This document shows positions 41,527-48,697 of a stretch of 48,697 nucleotides of DNA, in pieces. Under the pieces are notes generated by a model, which did no database searches, was not told where the DNA came from, and saw nothing but the letters and a program-made list of their open reading frames with translations. Source of the stretch: a bacterium (lineage in GTDB: Archaea; Nanoarchaeota; Nanoarchaeia; Woesearchaeales; UBA10216); assembly GCA_024206195.1 (NCBI GenBank), contig JAAGZO010001050.1, positions 1 through 48,697 of the forward strand, read 5' to 3'. Both the position numbers and the translations under genes were made by a program. Within the stretch, counting starts at the first letter, position 1. The number at the start of each line of letters is the position of its first letter.

Positions 41527-41891
41527 TATCTATTCACCTCATAAGTAATACTATTTTTTAGTTGACTAGAATCTATCAATGGATTACTTGAACCCTTTCT
41601 TTTAATTGTTTCTGGAGTATTAGGTGGTTCTTTTAAATCTATGATTTTTTGTGTTATCAAATCAGCAACATATTCACCCAATATACCTAATGCCTTATCA
41701 GTAGACATTTCTCCAGCAACAACTTTGGCTAAAAGTTTTTTCTGAAGAGCAATTATCTTTGCCCTTTTATCATGAGTAGTTGACCTCATGAATGATCTTT
41801 CTGGAACACCTATGCCAAATTCATGAGCATGTCCAATTCCAGCAACAGTAATATCTCCACTATCATGCTCACCAGCATCAATAATTCCCAC
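41526..41891 (-). CDS. HK97 gp10-like neck/tail-completion protein, start unresolved
   Basis: The coding pattern VGIIDAGEHDSGDITVAGIGHAHEFGIGVPERSFMRSTTHD is typical of this family. The frame has only a GTG at 41891, yet it stays open upstream and encodes KLIRKGPGLKVVYERIKNPGTVD, which looks like genuine N-terminal sequence. No ATG, GTG or TTG lies in that extension. AAGGAAAGG lies within it, about 9 bases before an ATT. The true start may be a rare codon, or the sequence may hold an error. Confidence 0.7.
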   Translation of the reverse strand: MGIIDAGEHDSGDITVAGIGHAHEFGIGVPERSFMRSTTHDKRAKIIALQKKLLAKVVAGEMSTDKALGILGEYVADLITQKIIDLKEPPNTPETIKRKGSSNPLIDSSQLKNSITYEVNR

Positions 41892-41958
41892 ATCTACAGT
41901 CCCAGGATTTTTTATTCTTTCATAAACAACTTTTAATCCTGGGCCTTTCCTTATGAGT

Positions 41959-42324
41959 TTAGATTGAGGCAGCTGGCACCCCCAGTGACTTTCTCAATGA
42001 TAAGTACCTGGAGCCATAAGTAGTAGTTAACAACCAAGCATCTTCTGCTGAGGTTGGATTCCCTGACCCATAGGATACACTGGTGCCATCAACAGATCTT
42101 CCTGTGATAGCTCCAGATGTTCCCTCTCCACTGCCATCTGCAGCTTGATCTGCCAAGTACAGAAGATGAGCAGTATAATAATTTATACCAAGATCATATT
42201 TTAAATCCCAGTATACTTCATTTAATACCAATACTGCATCTGCTAGAAACAATTCAACTCTTGCATCAGCTACAGCAGCAAACTCTGTAAACCTGGCTTT
42301 AAAACTGGCAGCAGTAACAGTCAT
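41959..42324 (-). CDS. Head-tail connector (DUF4054 type)
   Basis: The 121-aa protein begins MTVTAASFKARFTEFAAVADARVELFLADAVLVLNEVYW and contains YYTAHLLYLADQA and SVSYGSGNPT, the pattern of DUF4054/gp6-like adaptors that bind under the portal. It starts in an overlap with the previous gene after AAAGGATAAGTA. Confidence 0.8.
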   Translation of the reverse strand: MTVTAASFKARFTEFAAVADARVELFLADAVLVLNEVYWDLKYDLGINYYTAHLLYLADQAADGSGEGTSGAITGRSVDGTSVSYGSGNPTSAEDAWLLTTTYGSRYLSLRKSLGVPAASI

Positions 42325-42716
42325 TACTTATCCTTTTTGTCCTTTTTATCTTTCTTATCAGCTAACTTTTCCTCAAGAGCATTCACTTTTTCTATGAGCT
42401 CTTTTATCATATTTTTATCAGATATTGATGCCTCTTCAGCCTCAAGTAATTTCATCTGAACTTTTTTCAGATTCTTACTTGCTTTGTTAAGTTTATCATT
42501 CTTTTTCTGTGCATCCATTGCTTCTGTTTTGTTTACATCAGCACCTTCAACTATTGCACAATTTTCTTTTAACATTGATATAGCAGCTTCATTACCATCA
42601 GTATAAGCATCTAAATTTTTTGCATCAATATTATTGTGTCCAGGAAAAAGACGCAAAGGTGCTTTGTTCATTGCTTTAAGTACAATTACTTTTTTAGTTT
42701 TATTATCAACAACCAT
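42324..42716 (-). CDS. Lys-rich coiled-coil head protein, 130 aa
   Basis: I chose ATG 42716 because GGAGGATAAA precedes it; the longer frame begins with TTG inside that ribosome site. The N-terminal 50 residues are beta-rich (KKVIVLKAMNKAPLRLFPGHNNID). A coiled coil follows (LKKVQMKLLEAEEASISDKNMIKELIEKVNALEEKL), then a DKKDKKDK tail. Position directly after the major capsid suggests a head accessory protein. Confidence 0.7.
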   Translation of the reverse strand: MVVDNKTKKVIVLKAMNKAPLRLFPGHNNIDAKNLDAYTDGNEAAISMLKENCAIVEGADVNKTEAMDAQKKNDKLNKASKNLKKVQMKLLEAEEASISDKNMIKELIEKVNALEEKLADKKDKKDKKDK

Positions 42717-42749
42717 TTTATCCTCCAATTATCATTATTATTTATTTAG

Positions 42750-42777
42750 TAATGCGCACCATTAAAGATGCGCATTA
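42750..42777 (-). promoter_or_regulatory. RNA hairpin after the major capsid gene
   Basis: TAATGCGCA (42750-42758) and TGCGCATTA (42769-42777) form a 9-bp perfect stem with a 10-nt loop, 21 bp past the capsid stop. No U-run follows on the transcribed strand, so partial termination or mRNA 3'-end protection is more likely than full termination. It could let capsid mRNA outlast the downstream message. Confidence 0.55.
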
Positions 42778-42798
42778 TATATTTATCAATTATTGAAT

Positions 42799-43722
42799 TT
42801 ATATACCATCAGCATATCTTGCAGATGCAGGATACCTAAACTCAACTCCACCTATTTTAAATTCACCAGGTACTTCAAAACCTCTACCCTTTCTCTGTGG
42901 CTCTGTGAACCTTAATGGCATTGGTATATGAAGAACAACCTTATCAATATCCTTAGTATAAGCCATCATCCTATCAGTAGCACCAGAACCAGCTCCTGCT
43001 AATTCAGGTACAGGAATAACATCAGCTTCAGATGCCAAGTAAGGACTGTTAGCAATCAACCATTTAAGGATAGTTGTATCAGACTGAGCACTTCTTGCTG
43101 TAGTGGCTATATAATTCCACTGAGAAGTAGGAAGCAACAGAGTATCTGCTCTTTCAATCTGAAGAGTATCTACAAAAATATCACCCATGAAATCATTAAT
43201 ATCAAAAAGAATCTGAGTGGGTGATTTATTTATCCATTCAGTACCACTACCAGGATTAACTACTGAAGCAGCTGTTACATTAACATTGTTAAGAAAGCCT
43301 GGAAGATTATGAGTGGTATCTCCAAACATAGCAGTCCGCTGAGTTAGCTCTTCAACTGCTCTCCTAGCAGTATTTGACTTCAACTGAGGAAGCGGTCTTC
43401 CAAGTTGGATAGCCTGACGTAATTCTTCATCACTATACTCATAACCTGTAGCACCAAGCTCTACTGGTACAGTAATCTTATCTGTTCCAATTTCATTGAT
43501 TGGTACATTCAAAGATTTTGTTCCAACAAATTGAGCAAGTGCTCTTCCATCCATAAAGAAATAAGTAATTGATTCTGCCCATTCCCCTGCTTCATTACTT
43601 ACAGGGATTAATTGAGCATAGGTAATTTCTTTGTACTTCTTTTCATACATCTTACTCTCAATATGAGTAAGCTGTGAAAGAAGAAAAGAAAGCCCTGTAT
43701 TGGCATCATAAGAAAATTTCAT
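42799..43722 (-). CDS. Major capsid protein (DUF2184 type)
   Basis: The 307-aa protein begins MKFSYDANTGLSFLLSQLTHIESKMYEKKY. It has the conserved PVSNEAGEWAESITYFFMDGRALAQFVG and ends GEFKIGGVEFRYPASARYADGI, the pattern of DUF2184 capsid proteins with an HK97-type fold. AAAGGAGATACAAA precedes the ATG, and the gene is flanked by decoration and head-accessory genes. Confidence 0.88.
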   Translation of the reverse strand: MKFSYDANTGLSFLLSQLTHIESKMYEKKYKEITYAQLIPVSNEAGEWAESITYFFMDGRALAQFVGTKSLNVPINEIGTDKITVPVELGATGYEYSDEELRQAIQLGRPLPQLKSNTARRAVEELTQRTAMFGDTTHNLPGFLNNVNVTAASVVNPGSGTEWINKSPTQILFDINDFMGDIFVDTLQIERADTLLLPTSQWNYIATTARSAQSDTTILKWLIANSPYLASEADVIPVPELAGAGSGATDRMMAYTKDIDKVVLHIPMPLRFTEPQRKGRGFEVPGEFKIGGVEFRYPASARYADGI

Positions 43723-43784
43723 TTTGTATCTCCTTTGTTATTCTGTTATTAAAATTTTACTCCATTATTTATACAAGGTTTCTA

Positions 43785-44846
43785 TTAAGAAATAGCTGCA
43801 GTTGGTGTTCCTACAGACATCCAGTTAGTTCCATCACTAAGTAACTCAATATAATCAGCATTATCAAAAGTTACTATTGCTCCATCAACAAATAGGGTTG
43901 GTGTTAAAACCTGATCACCACCATCTACAGTCATCTTGAAGAGTATTCTTTGGCCTTCATAACCAGCTGCTAATGTTGAAGTTGAAGCACCTACTGATGA
44001 ATCAAATAATACAATTTTTGCAGTTAGAGGAATAGCACCAGAAGCAGCAGTAACAGTAATTACATCTGTATCAAGAAATGCACCATCAATAGAAATAACA
44101 TTCCATGCTCCATCTACAAACTCTAACTCAACTACATTACCAACACTATGGAAAGTAAGAGAAGTTGCATCTGCAAAGTTTGCAGGTGTAACTACCATAT
44201 CACCACCGTCAACACTCATCTTCAAGACTTTTCTCTGGCCTTCATAACCATCAGCAAGAGTAGAAGTTGAAGCACCTAAAGTAGTATCAAATAATGATAC
44301 TTCAGTAAGTAATGATAATGCACCAGATACTGCAGTAACATCTTCAAATATATCTAATCCATTAACATTAGGCATAAGTCTTATAACAGCAAGACCATCA
44401 ATTGAAGCAGTAGTTTCAAAAGTTGCCCCAATTATTTCAGTAGCATTTCCACCATCATCATCATTCCTAAAAGAACCTATGACTTCAACGCCAGGTGCAG
44501 TATGTCTATAAAATACTTTATCTCCAGGAACAACACTTGTCTCAGGTGAGACCCAAACTTGACCAAAATCAATAATGTTTACTTCTCTATATTGTTCATA
44601 TACATGCTCATCAGACTCATTTACTGTCCATGCTGATGTATATTCTGACACACCAAGAAAATCTTGTCCAGCAGCAGAAGGCAGGATACATTGGTCATCA
44701 GCTGTACCTCTTACCACAGCAAGACCAAAAGCAATTGCTGCGCTTTCTGCAACCTTAGAAATTATATTGGTTAAACCAAGGTCAGTTCTCTGACCAACAA
44801 AAGCTGGATCATGTTCAGCTTCATAAGATGTTTGTACAGGTGGCAT
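43785..44846 (-). CDS. Head decoration protein with internal duplication
   Basis: Residues 1-160 of the 353-aa protein resemble DUF2190-like decoration/cement proteins (FGLAVVRGTADDQCILPSA...PGDKVFYRH). Residues 168-250 and 264-346 are two copies of one domain (LFDTTLGASTSTLADGYEGQR...VDGGD and LFDSSVGASTSTLAAGYEGQR...VDGGD). The duplicated domain may project from the shell. It lies between protease and capsid genes, with GGAGGGAAT as ribosome site. Confidence 0.75.
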   Translation of the reverse strand: MPPVQTSYEAEHDPAFVGQRTDLGLTNIISKVAESAAIAFGLAVVRGTADDQCILPSAAGQDFLGVSEYTSAWTVNESDEHVYEQYREVNIIDFGQVWVSPETSVVPGDKVFYRHTAPGVEVIGSFRNDDDGGNATEIIGATFETTASIDGLAVIRLMPNVNGLDIFEDVTAVSGALSLLTEVSLFDTTLGASTSTLADGYEGQRKVLKMSVDGGDMVVTPANFADATSLTFHSVGNVVELEFVDGAWNVISIDGAFLDTDVITVTAASGAIPLTAKIVLFDSSVGASTSTLAAGYEGQRILFKMTVDGGDQVLTPTLFVDGAIVTFDNADYIELLSDGTNWMSVGTPTAAIS

Positions 44847-44908
44847 ATTCCCTCCTAATAATTTATATTGTTAATATGAAAATACTCATTACTTATTACT
44901 TGGCTAAA

Positions 44909-45478
44909 TTATTCTTCTTCTGGAAGACCCAACTGATCTTTCATATATCCATTTCTTGCTGATGCACGATCACCTTGGATATTTTCCTTATCCTTGCCAA
45001 AATCTCTTCTCAAACTAAGAGTTGAGTCAGTTCCTTTTTTGTAACCTATCATGGCCATATCATAAGCTGCAAAGATATACTCTTTTGATTTTCCTTCAGT
45101 TTTCACATCTGGAGTCAAATGATCTACAACAGCTGCTCTAATTTCAACAGGACAGTTACCGCATTCAGGGAGTTTGTCTTCACCTAAGATTGCTCTGGCA
45201 TCAGAGATCAAATCAGCTGTTTCAAAGATTACTTTATTCAGGTCATCTTCAGATAACTTACCATCTCTGATTACATCTCTTTCTGCTTCAGCTGCATCTT
45301 TTCCTGCTTCTGCTTCTTTCTTCTCCTTTTCTTTTTTCTCAATCTCTTGATCTTTCTCTTTCATCTTTTCTTTGTTTTCTTTTTCTTTCTCTTCAGCATC
45401 CTTCTGACTATTAAGAATGGCCTGGGCTAGCTGCTCATCCTTGATATCAAAGCTGATACCACCAATAAGTACTTTCAT
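44909..45478 (-). CDS. Probable separate scaffold protein from an internal start
   Basis: Inside the protease gene, ATG 45478 (Met201) is preceded by AAAAAGGAGTTCAAT, a strong ribosome site, in the same frame. It would yield a 189-aa protein of the coiled-coil scaffold half (MKVLIGGISFDIKDEQL...). Lambda C/Nu3 and other phages use the same nested protease/scaffold design. Expression is inferred from the Shine-Dalgarno, not shown. Confidence 0.65.
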   Translation of the reverse strand: MKVLIGGISFDIKDEQLAQAILNSQKDAEEKEKENKEKMKEKDQEIEKKEKEKKEAEAGKDAAEAERDVIRDGKLSEDDLNKVIFETADLISDARAILGEDKLPECGNCPVEIRAAVVDHLTPDVKTEGKSKEYIFAAYDMAMIGYKKGTDSTLSLRRDFGKDKENIQGDRASARNGYMKDQLGLPEEE

Positions 45479-46078
45479 ATTGAACTCCTTTTTGTCTAAA
45501 GTTAACTTACAAGCAGCCCCACAACGGCCTGCGTCCACTATTGCTACATGATTTGCCCTGATATTTCTCATGACAAAATCATAATTAACCCCTTGATATT
45601 CTCCACTCTCTTCTATAAGGTCTCTGAAATATCCAACAGATACTTCTTTTTTTCCAGACTTTATTTTGGATATCATATTGGAATCAGTAACAGTAATTAT
45701 TCCGCTGATATGGGCTTGATCTTTCTGCTTTGTATCAGACAATGAACCTTTCTGAAGACCTTTCACATTCCCAATATCAATAGTGTTCTCTGGGTGATCA
45801 TCTGTTACTGTTAAATTCTTATAACTATCTAAACTATCTGGATGAAAGACTTCCTCTGGTGGCCTGAATACACCAATCTTTTCAAGTGCCCTATCCTTCA
45901 ATCCCAACTCATAACCATAATATATTTGAACACCTGTTCTCGCAAGTGTAACAGGAGCTGTCAGAAAGCCTGTGTTACTATCTATAACAGCCTTGAAGCC
46001 AGTGGCTCTATCTGTTATCAGGCCTGCATCATTTGCTTTATTAGCTAGTTTTATTGCATCTTTTAGTTTAATTTTCAT
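44909..46078 (-). CDS. Prohead protease with fused scaffold (DUF2213 type)
   Basis: This 389-aa protein has an N-terminal protease: KIGVFRPPEEVFHPDSLDSYKNLTVTDDHP with H95, KEVSVGY with S147, and NHVAIVD with H177. This suggests a His-Ser-His triad as in herpesvirus-like maturation proteases. From residue 201 it becomes a highly charged coiled coil (EEKEKENKEKMKEKDQEIEKKEKE) typical of scaffolds. GGAGTAAGTAATT precedes the ATG. Confidence 0.85.
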   Translation of the reverse strand: MKIKLKDAIKLANKANDAGLITDRATGFKAVIDSNTGFLTAPVTLARTGVQIYYGYELGLKDRALEKIGVFRPPEEVFHPDSLDSYKNLTVTDDHPENTIDIGNVKGLQKGSLSDTKQKDQAHISGIITVTDSNMISKIKSGKKEVSVGYFRDLIEESGEYQGVNYDFVMRNIRANHVAIVDAGRCGAACKLTLDKKEFNMKVLIGGISFDIKDEQLAQAILNSQKDAEEKEKENKEKMKEKDQEIEKKEKEKKEAEAGKDAAEAERDVIRDGKLSEDDLNKVIFETADLISDARAILGEDKLPECGNCPVEIRAAVVDHLTPDVKTEGKSKEYIFAAYDMAMIGYKKGTDSTLSLRRDFGKDKENIQGDRASARNGYMKDQLGLPEEE

Positions 46079-46084
46079 AATTAC

Positions 46085-46852
46085 TTACTCCAATTCTATT
46101 ACTGGTGAATAGCTACACCTACATCCAATATCAGTAATGCCTGGTATAATGTACTTACCACAACTTTTTGACCAGGCACCTTTACTTAATAAAAATTTTT
46201 CACCGTCCAGCTCTTTGTGACACTTTCTTACTCTTCTGTCTTTTGAAGTTCTGAATATGCCTTCTTTTATTCCCAAGGCATTTGATCGTCTCACATTTAT
46301 CTGAGCATTAATTGTTTGAACTTCATTTCTGGCAATTCTTGCTATGTTATTTTTCAAAGTATTACTTGCTGATTTTGTACCAAGTATTTGCTTCTCTATA
46401 GTGCTATATCTTGCTCCACTTGCTACCCCATTAGTAATAATGGTATTGATATTCTTTAAGTAATCATCTGGCAAAGTTGTTATCAAATCAGTATTTCTTG
46501 CTACACTCAATTCAAGAAAATCATTCAGATTCTCAGAAGTAATTACTCCACCAAGATTTACTCCAGTAGCAGCTTTTATTGACTTGTCAAATCTTTCCTT
46601 GTTACTTAAACTTACTGAATTCACAACTTGGTTTGCAGTAAGATTAGCAAAAGAGAGTACAACAGAGCCAGTAAACTTTTTATTAATCCTCATAAAAGCA
46701 GCTGCCAACGCTGTTGTAATACTATCTAGTACATATTCAGATTCACCAGATTTAAGTACAGGCAACAATTCTTCTTTGATAGAAGAGATCATTGCTCTGC
46801 CAAATTTATTCAACTCCCTCTGATACTTCCTCTCCAGGGCTTTCGGTGCCAT
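46085..46852 (-). CDS. Head morphogenesis protein, Mu gpF-like
   Basis: I chose MAPKALERKYQ at 46852, with GAGGG about 12 bases upstream, because the earlier in-frame ATG lies deep in the portal gene and adds a low-complexity segment. The product is 255 aa. The C-terminus has the MuF signature: R.NEVQTINAQINVRR, KDRRVRKCHKELDGEKF and a final CRCSYSP. It acts at the portal or head interior in early head assembly. Overlaps the portal gene by 47 bp. Confidence 0.82.
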   Translation of the reverse strand: MAPKALERKYQRELNKFGRAMISSIKEELLPVLKSGESEYVLDSITTALAAAFMRINKKFTGSVVLSFANLTANQVVNSVSLSNKERFDKSIKAATGVNLGGVITSENLNDFLELSVARNTDLITTLPDDYLKNINTIITNGVASGARYSTIEKQILGTKSASNTLKNNIARIARNEVQTINAQINVRRSNALGIKEGIFRTSKDRRVRKCHKELDGEKFLLSKGAWSKSCGKYIIPGITDIGCRCSYSPVIELE

Positions 46853-48194
46853 TGTTGGGGTTGCCCTCACCACCTTCTTTTTCTTCTTCCTCAGGCTCAA
46901 GTTCCAACTCCTCTTCTTCCAATTTTTTAGTTTCTTCAACCCTATCAGGATCAATGGATACATATGTTCCATTCTCAAGTAACTGAGCTAGTACATCTGA
47001 TACTTCAATTACTGAATGGTTCAAATATACAGAATCTCTATTTGCATTTGCACTATCAATTTCTGCCTGCTCTTTCTCTGAAGGTACTTCAAGTGGATTC
47101 CATTCCCATTCAAATTCTTCAATTCCTTCTGATTGAGAAATTACTTTATCCAATATACATACTATTGGTCTGATATCTGTTTGAACAACCCTTACTCCAT
47201 CATAGTAATTATTCATATCAGATTCACCAGTAGCATTCATGCCCGCTGGTGAAGTCCCAAGAAGCTTGGTAACAGGTATCCCTGAGGCTCCACTTACTTT
47301 CTGAATGAAGCGGTCATCAATTTCTGGTAATGTATTAAAAGTGCTATTTTTCTTTTCATAAGTATCTTCAGCATCAAGAGCAATTCCATTAATTATGCTC
47401 TTCATTTCATGAGCAATTTTTAATCTTTTTACAACAATCTCATCATTGCCTTCAGCTATTAATCCATTTAACCCAGCAATGCCATAAGCGTCTATATTAC
47501 TTTCATAGATTAGGCTATTAATAGAGTTTGAAACAATTTGACTATCTGATATAGGCTCTAGCAGCGTTGTAAAAATAGACTGCCCCCAAAAATTTTGTCT
47601 CTCATATTCTCTCAATGAAGTGGTGGTGCCATCAAATTTTATTACTCTTGTATAGTGTATTCTCTGCCCATTTCTTACAACTGTATAATACTCAGGCTTT
47701 CCAAAGTTCTTGGATAATACATCTCTATTTACAAAATCAACATACAAATTATATCTATCCAGCACCACAATATTACTTAATGATCCAGGTTTTATATTAT
47801 CAAAATCTAATGGTGCTTCTTGGTCATCACCATCTATGACAATTACAATTCCTGCTCCACCAAATACTCTTGTCCACTTCATTGCTTTTCCAAGTATTTC
47901 TTTGAGCTTGAATTCTTCCATTTGCTCTTCAACTGATTTTTTCTTTTCTGTATCTGATATAAGTAATGTTCTCCACTTACTTAAAGCATCATCAACAGGA
48001 ACATTAGCTACTTTTTGAGCAAGCCAGTTATAAGTATATAGATCACTTGCTACAGCTTGTGTGATATACCTTCCCATTACAAATGTAACATTCTGTCTTG
48101 GGTCTTTACTTGTACCCAAGCTTTTCATAATGTTCTGAAATCCATCATTTGTAGACTTGCTCAAACTTGTAGATTTACTCAGACTTGTCATCAT
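46806..48194 (-). CDS. Portal protein (DUF1073 type)
   Basis: The 462-aa protein has the pattern DLYTYNWLAQKVANVPVDDALSKWRTL...WTRVFGGAGIVIVIDGDD and GIPVTKLLGTSPAGMNATGESDMNNYYDGV, which I know from DUF1073 (HI1409-like) portals. The 12-mer forms the DNA gate at the capsid vertex. The C-terminal tail is acidic. Two adjacent ATGs (48194, 48191) follow AAAAGGTGG. Confidence 0.9.
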   Translation of the reverse strand: MMTSLSKSTSLSKSTNDGFQNIMKSLGTSKDPRQNVTFVMGRYITQAVASDLYTYNWLAQKVANVPVDDALSKWRTLLISDTEKKKSVEEQMEEFKLKEILGKAMKWTRVFGGAGIVIVIDGDDQEAPLDFDNIKPGSLSNIVVLDRYNLYVDFVNRDVLSKNFGKPEYYTVVRNGQRIHYTRVIKFDGTTTSLREYERQNFWGQSIFTTLLEPISDSQIVSNSINSLIYESNIDAYGIAGLNGLIAEGNDEIVVKRLKIAHEMKSIINGIALDAEDTYEKKNSTFNTLPEIDDRFIQKVSGASGIPVTKLLGTSPAGMNATGESDMNNYYDGVRVVQTDIRPIVCILDKVISQSEGIEEFEWEWNPLEVPSEKEQAEIDSANANRDSVYLNHSVIEVSDVLAQLLENGTYVSIDPDRVEETKKLEEEELELEPEEEEKEGGEGNPNNGTESPGEEVSEGVE

Positions 48195-48339
48195 CCACCT
48201 TTTCTGATTCTTTCAGCTTTGTTGTATTTGATAAAACAGCATTCACTGCTTCCATATTTGCCAAGCCACCAACTTTTAATGCTACATCACATAACTTTGT
48301 TACTGCCTCAATTCCTTCTTGATCTGCTACAATTTTCAT
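48175..48339 (-). CDS. Small protein before the portal, 54 aa
   Basis: ATG at 48339 after CCTGGAGGACAAA, TAA at 48175, overlapping the portal start by 20 bp. The sequence runs MKIVADQEGIEAVTKLCDVALKVGG...KLKESEKVDDDKSE. It is helical with an acidic end. I do not recognise it. It links the giant fibre gene to the portal by close spacing. Confidence 0.75.
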   Translation of the reverse strand: MKIVADQEGIEAVTKLCDVALKVGGLANMEAVNAVLSNTTKLKESEKVDDDKSE

Positions 48340-48360
48340 TTTGTCCTCCAGGTTAAAATG

Positions 48361-48697
48361 TTATAGTGAAAAATCTGATATAGTAATTGTTGATCCTGAT
48401 GATGTTGCCTTTATTTGTAATCTGAATTCATCACCAGGGTTAAGTACAGCTGAACAGTTTAATGATACTGCGCCAGTATCTCCACTAATACCTCTTTTAA
48501 TTGTATGAGGGTCAAAAGCAGGCGTCCCAGCTGTTTTAAATAACCTGAACTGATGTTCTACATCCCCACCACTCTTAAACATTGATATTGATGGTGTTAG
48601 TTTTATAGTAAGTGGATCAAGTCCTTCATACCTTATTAAACCAGTAACATCATCAAGTAATACAAAGTTCTGATTTGAATTGCCAACCTCTATAGCA
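48361..48697 (-). CDS. C-terminal end of the giant fibre (enters from the right edge)
   Basis: An open frame enters at 48697 and ends at TAA 48361, reading AIEVGNSNQNFVLLDDVTGLIR... and finishing SLNCSAVLNPGDEFRLQIKATSSGSTITISDFSL. That is a jelly-roll-like trimer tip typical of fibre ends. An ATG at 48582 would give 73 aa, but it has no ribosome site and the frame is open above it. Joined to 3863-1 across the map ends it stays in phase, so this is the last 111 residues of the 1,399-aa protein. Confidence 0.8.
   Translation of the reverse strand, partial: AIEVGNSNQNFVLLDDVTGLIRYEGLDPLTIKLTPSISMFKSGGDVEHQFRLFKTAGTPAFDPHTIKRGISGDTGAVSLNCSAVLNPGDEFRLQIKATSSGSTITISDFSL

Noticed and set aside
48361..48582. 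Independent 73-aa gene starting at 48582
   Set aside because: No ribosome site lies before that ATG, and the frame is open to the window edge, in phase with the fibre at position 1. It is the fibre end.
1..48697. CRISPR array, integrase, repressor or insertion sequence
   Set aside because: No regularly spaced repeat/spacer units, recombinase motifs, CI-like genes or transposase genes were seen on either strand.

Overview
The window looks like the complete genome of a small, AT-rich (about one third G+C by eye) tailed bacteriophage with a contractile tail (myovirus morphology). It appears to be a circular or circularly permuted map of 48,697 bp cut inside one gene. A fibre gene runs off the left edge on the minus strand. 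The same reading frame re-enters, without a stop, at the right edge and ends at 48361. Joined, it is exactly 1,400 codons. I see no integrase, repressor, CRISPR array, tRNA or rRNA, so a lytic lifestyle is inferred. Strong Shine-Dalgarno sites before almost every gene and sigma70-like promoters indicate a bacterial host that uses both, so Bacteroidetes is unlikely. The structural families (DUF1073 portal, DUF2213 protease, DUF2184 capsid, DUF3383 sheath, as I recall them) are commonest in phages of Gram-negative bacteria, but the host cannot be named from this sequence.

Layout. (1) Late operon, minus strand. It starts at a promoter near 6256-6283 and reads leftward: small terminase, a 36-aa ORF, large terminase, a 94-aa protein and the 1,399-aa fibre that crosses the map ends. 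It continues from the right end: a 54-aa protein, portal, MuF-like protein, protease/scaffold, decoration protein, major capsid, head-tail connectors, sheath, tube, tail chaperone with a probable frameshift, tape measure, baseplate hub, plug, spike, wedge, gpJ- and gpI-like proteins, an S74-type fibre, an M15 endolysin and small membrane proteins. It ends at a bidirectional terminator at 28386-28403. (2) Early minus-strand operon, 12477 to 6772: a primase-helicase followed by nine small proteins, six of them with CxxC metal-binding motifs. (3) Rightward operons, 12881 to 28377. First come about twelve small genes of mostly unknown role, including a Lys/Ala-rich protein in its own transcription unit. 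Then follows a replication, recombination and nucleotide module: Sak4-like ATPase, DUF669 ssDNA-binding candidate, Cas4/AddB-like Fe-S nuclease, SF2 helicase, Rossmann protein, variant ThyX, MazG-like candidate, DnaQ-like exonuclease, C-family (DnaE-like) polymerase, ATP-dependent ligase and RuvC-like resolvase.

Control regions. The gene-free stretches are 6219-6771 and 12478-12880, plus a shorter one at 16425-16588. All are very AT-rich and carry repeats. Those at 12.5-12.7 kb and 16.4-16.56 kb share a spaced sequence module and 10-bp phased TAATTAT repeats, and are the best candidates for origin or master control sites. The region before the terminase has a 19-bp direct repeat, a 15-bp direct repeat, a 12-bp palindrome and a good promoter. 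Four promoters share TTTACT at -35 and a TATAAT-like -10. Other signals worth follow-up are a genome-wide excess of ATTACTTAY, an internal start that would make a separate scaffold protein, and the placement of a giant fibre gene between terminase and portal.
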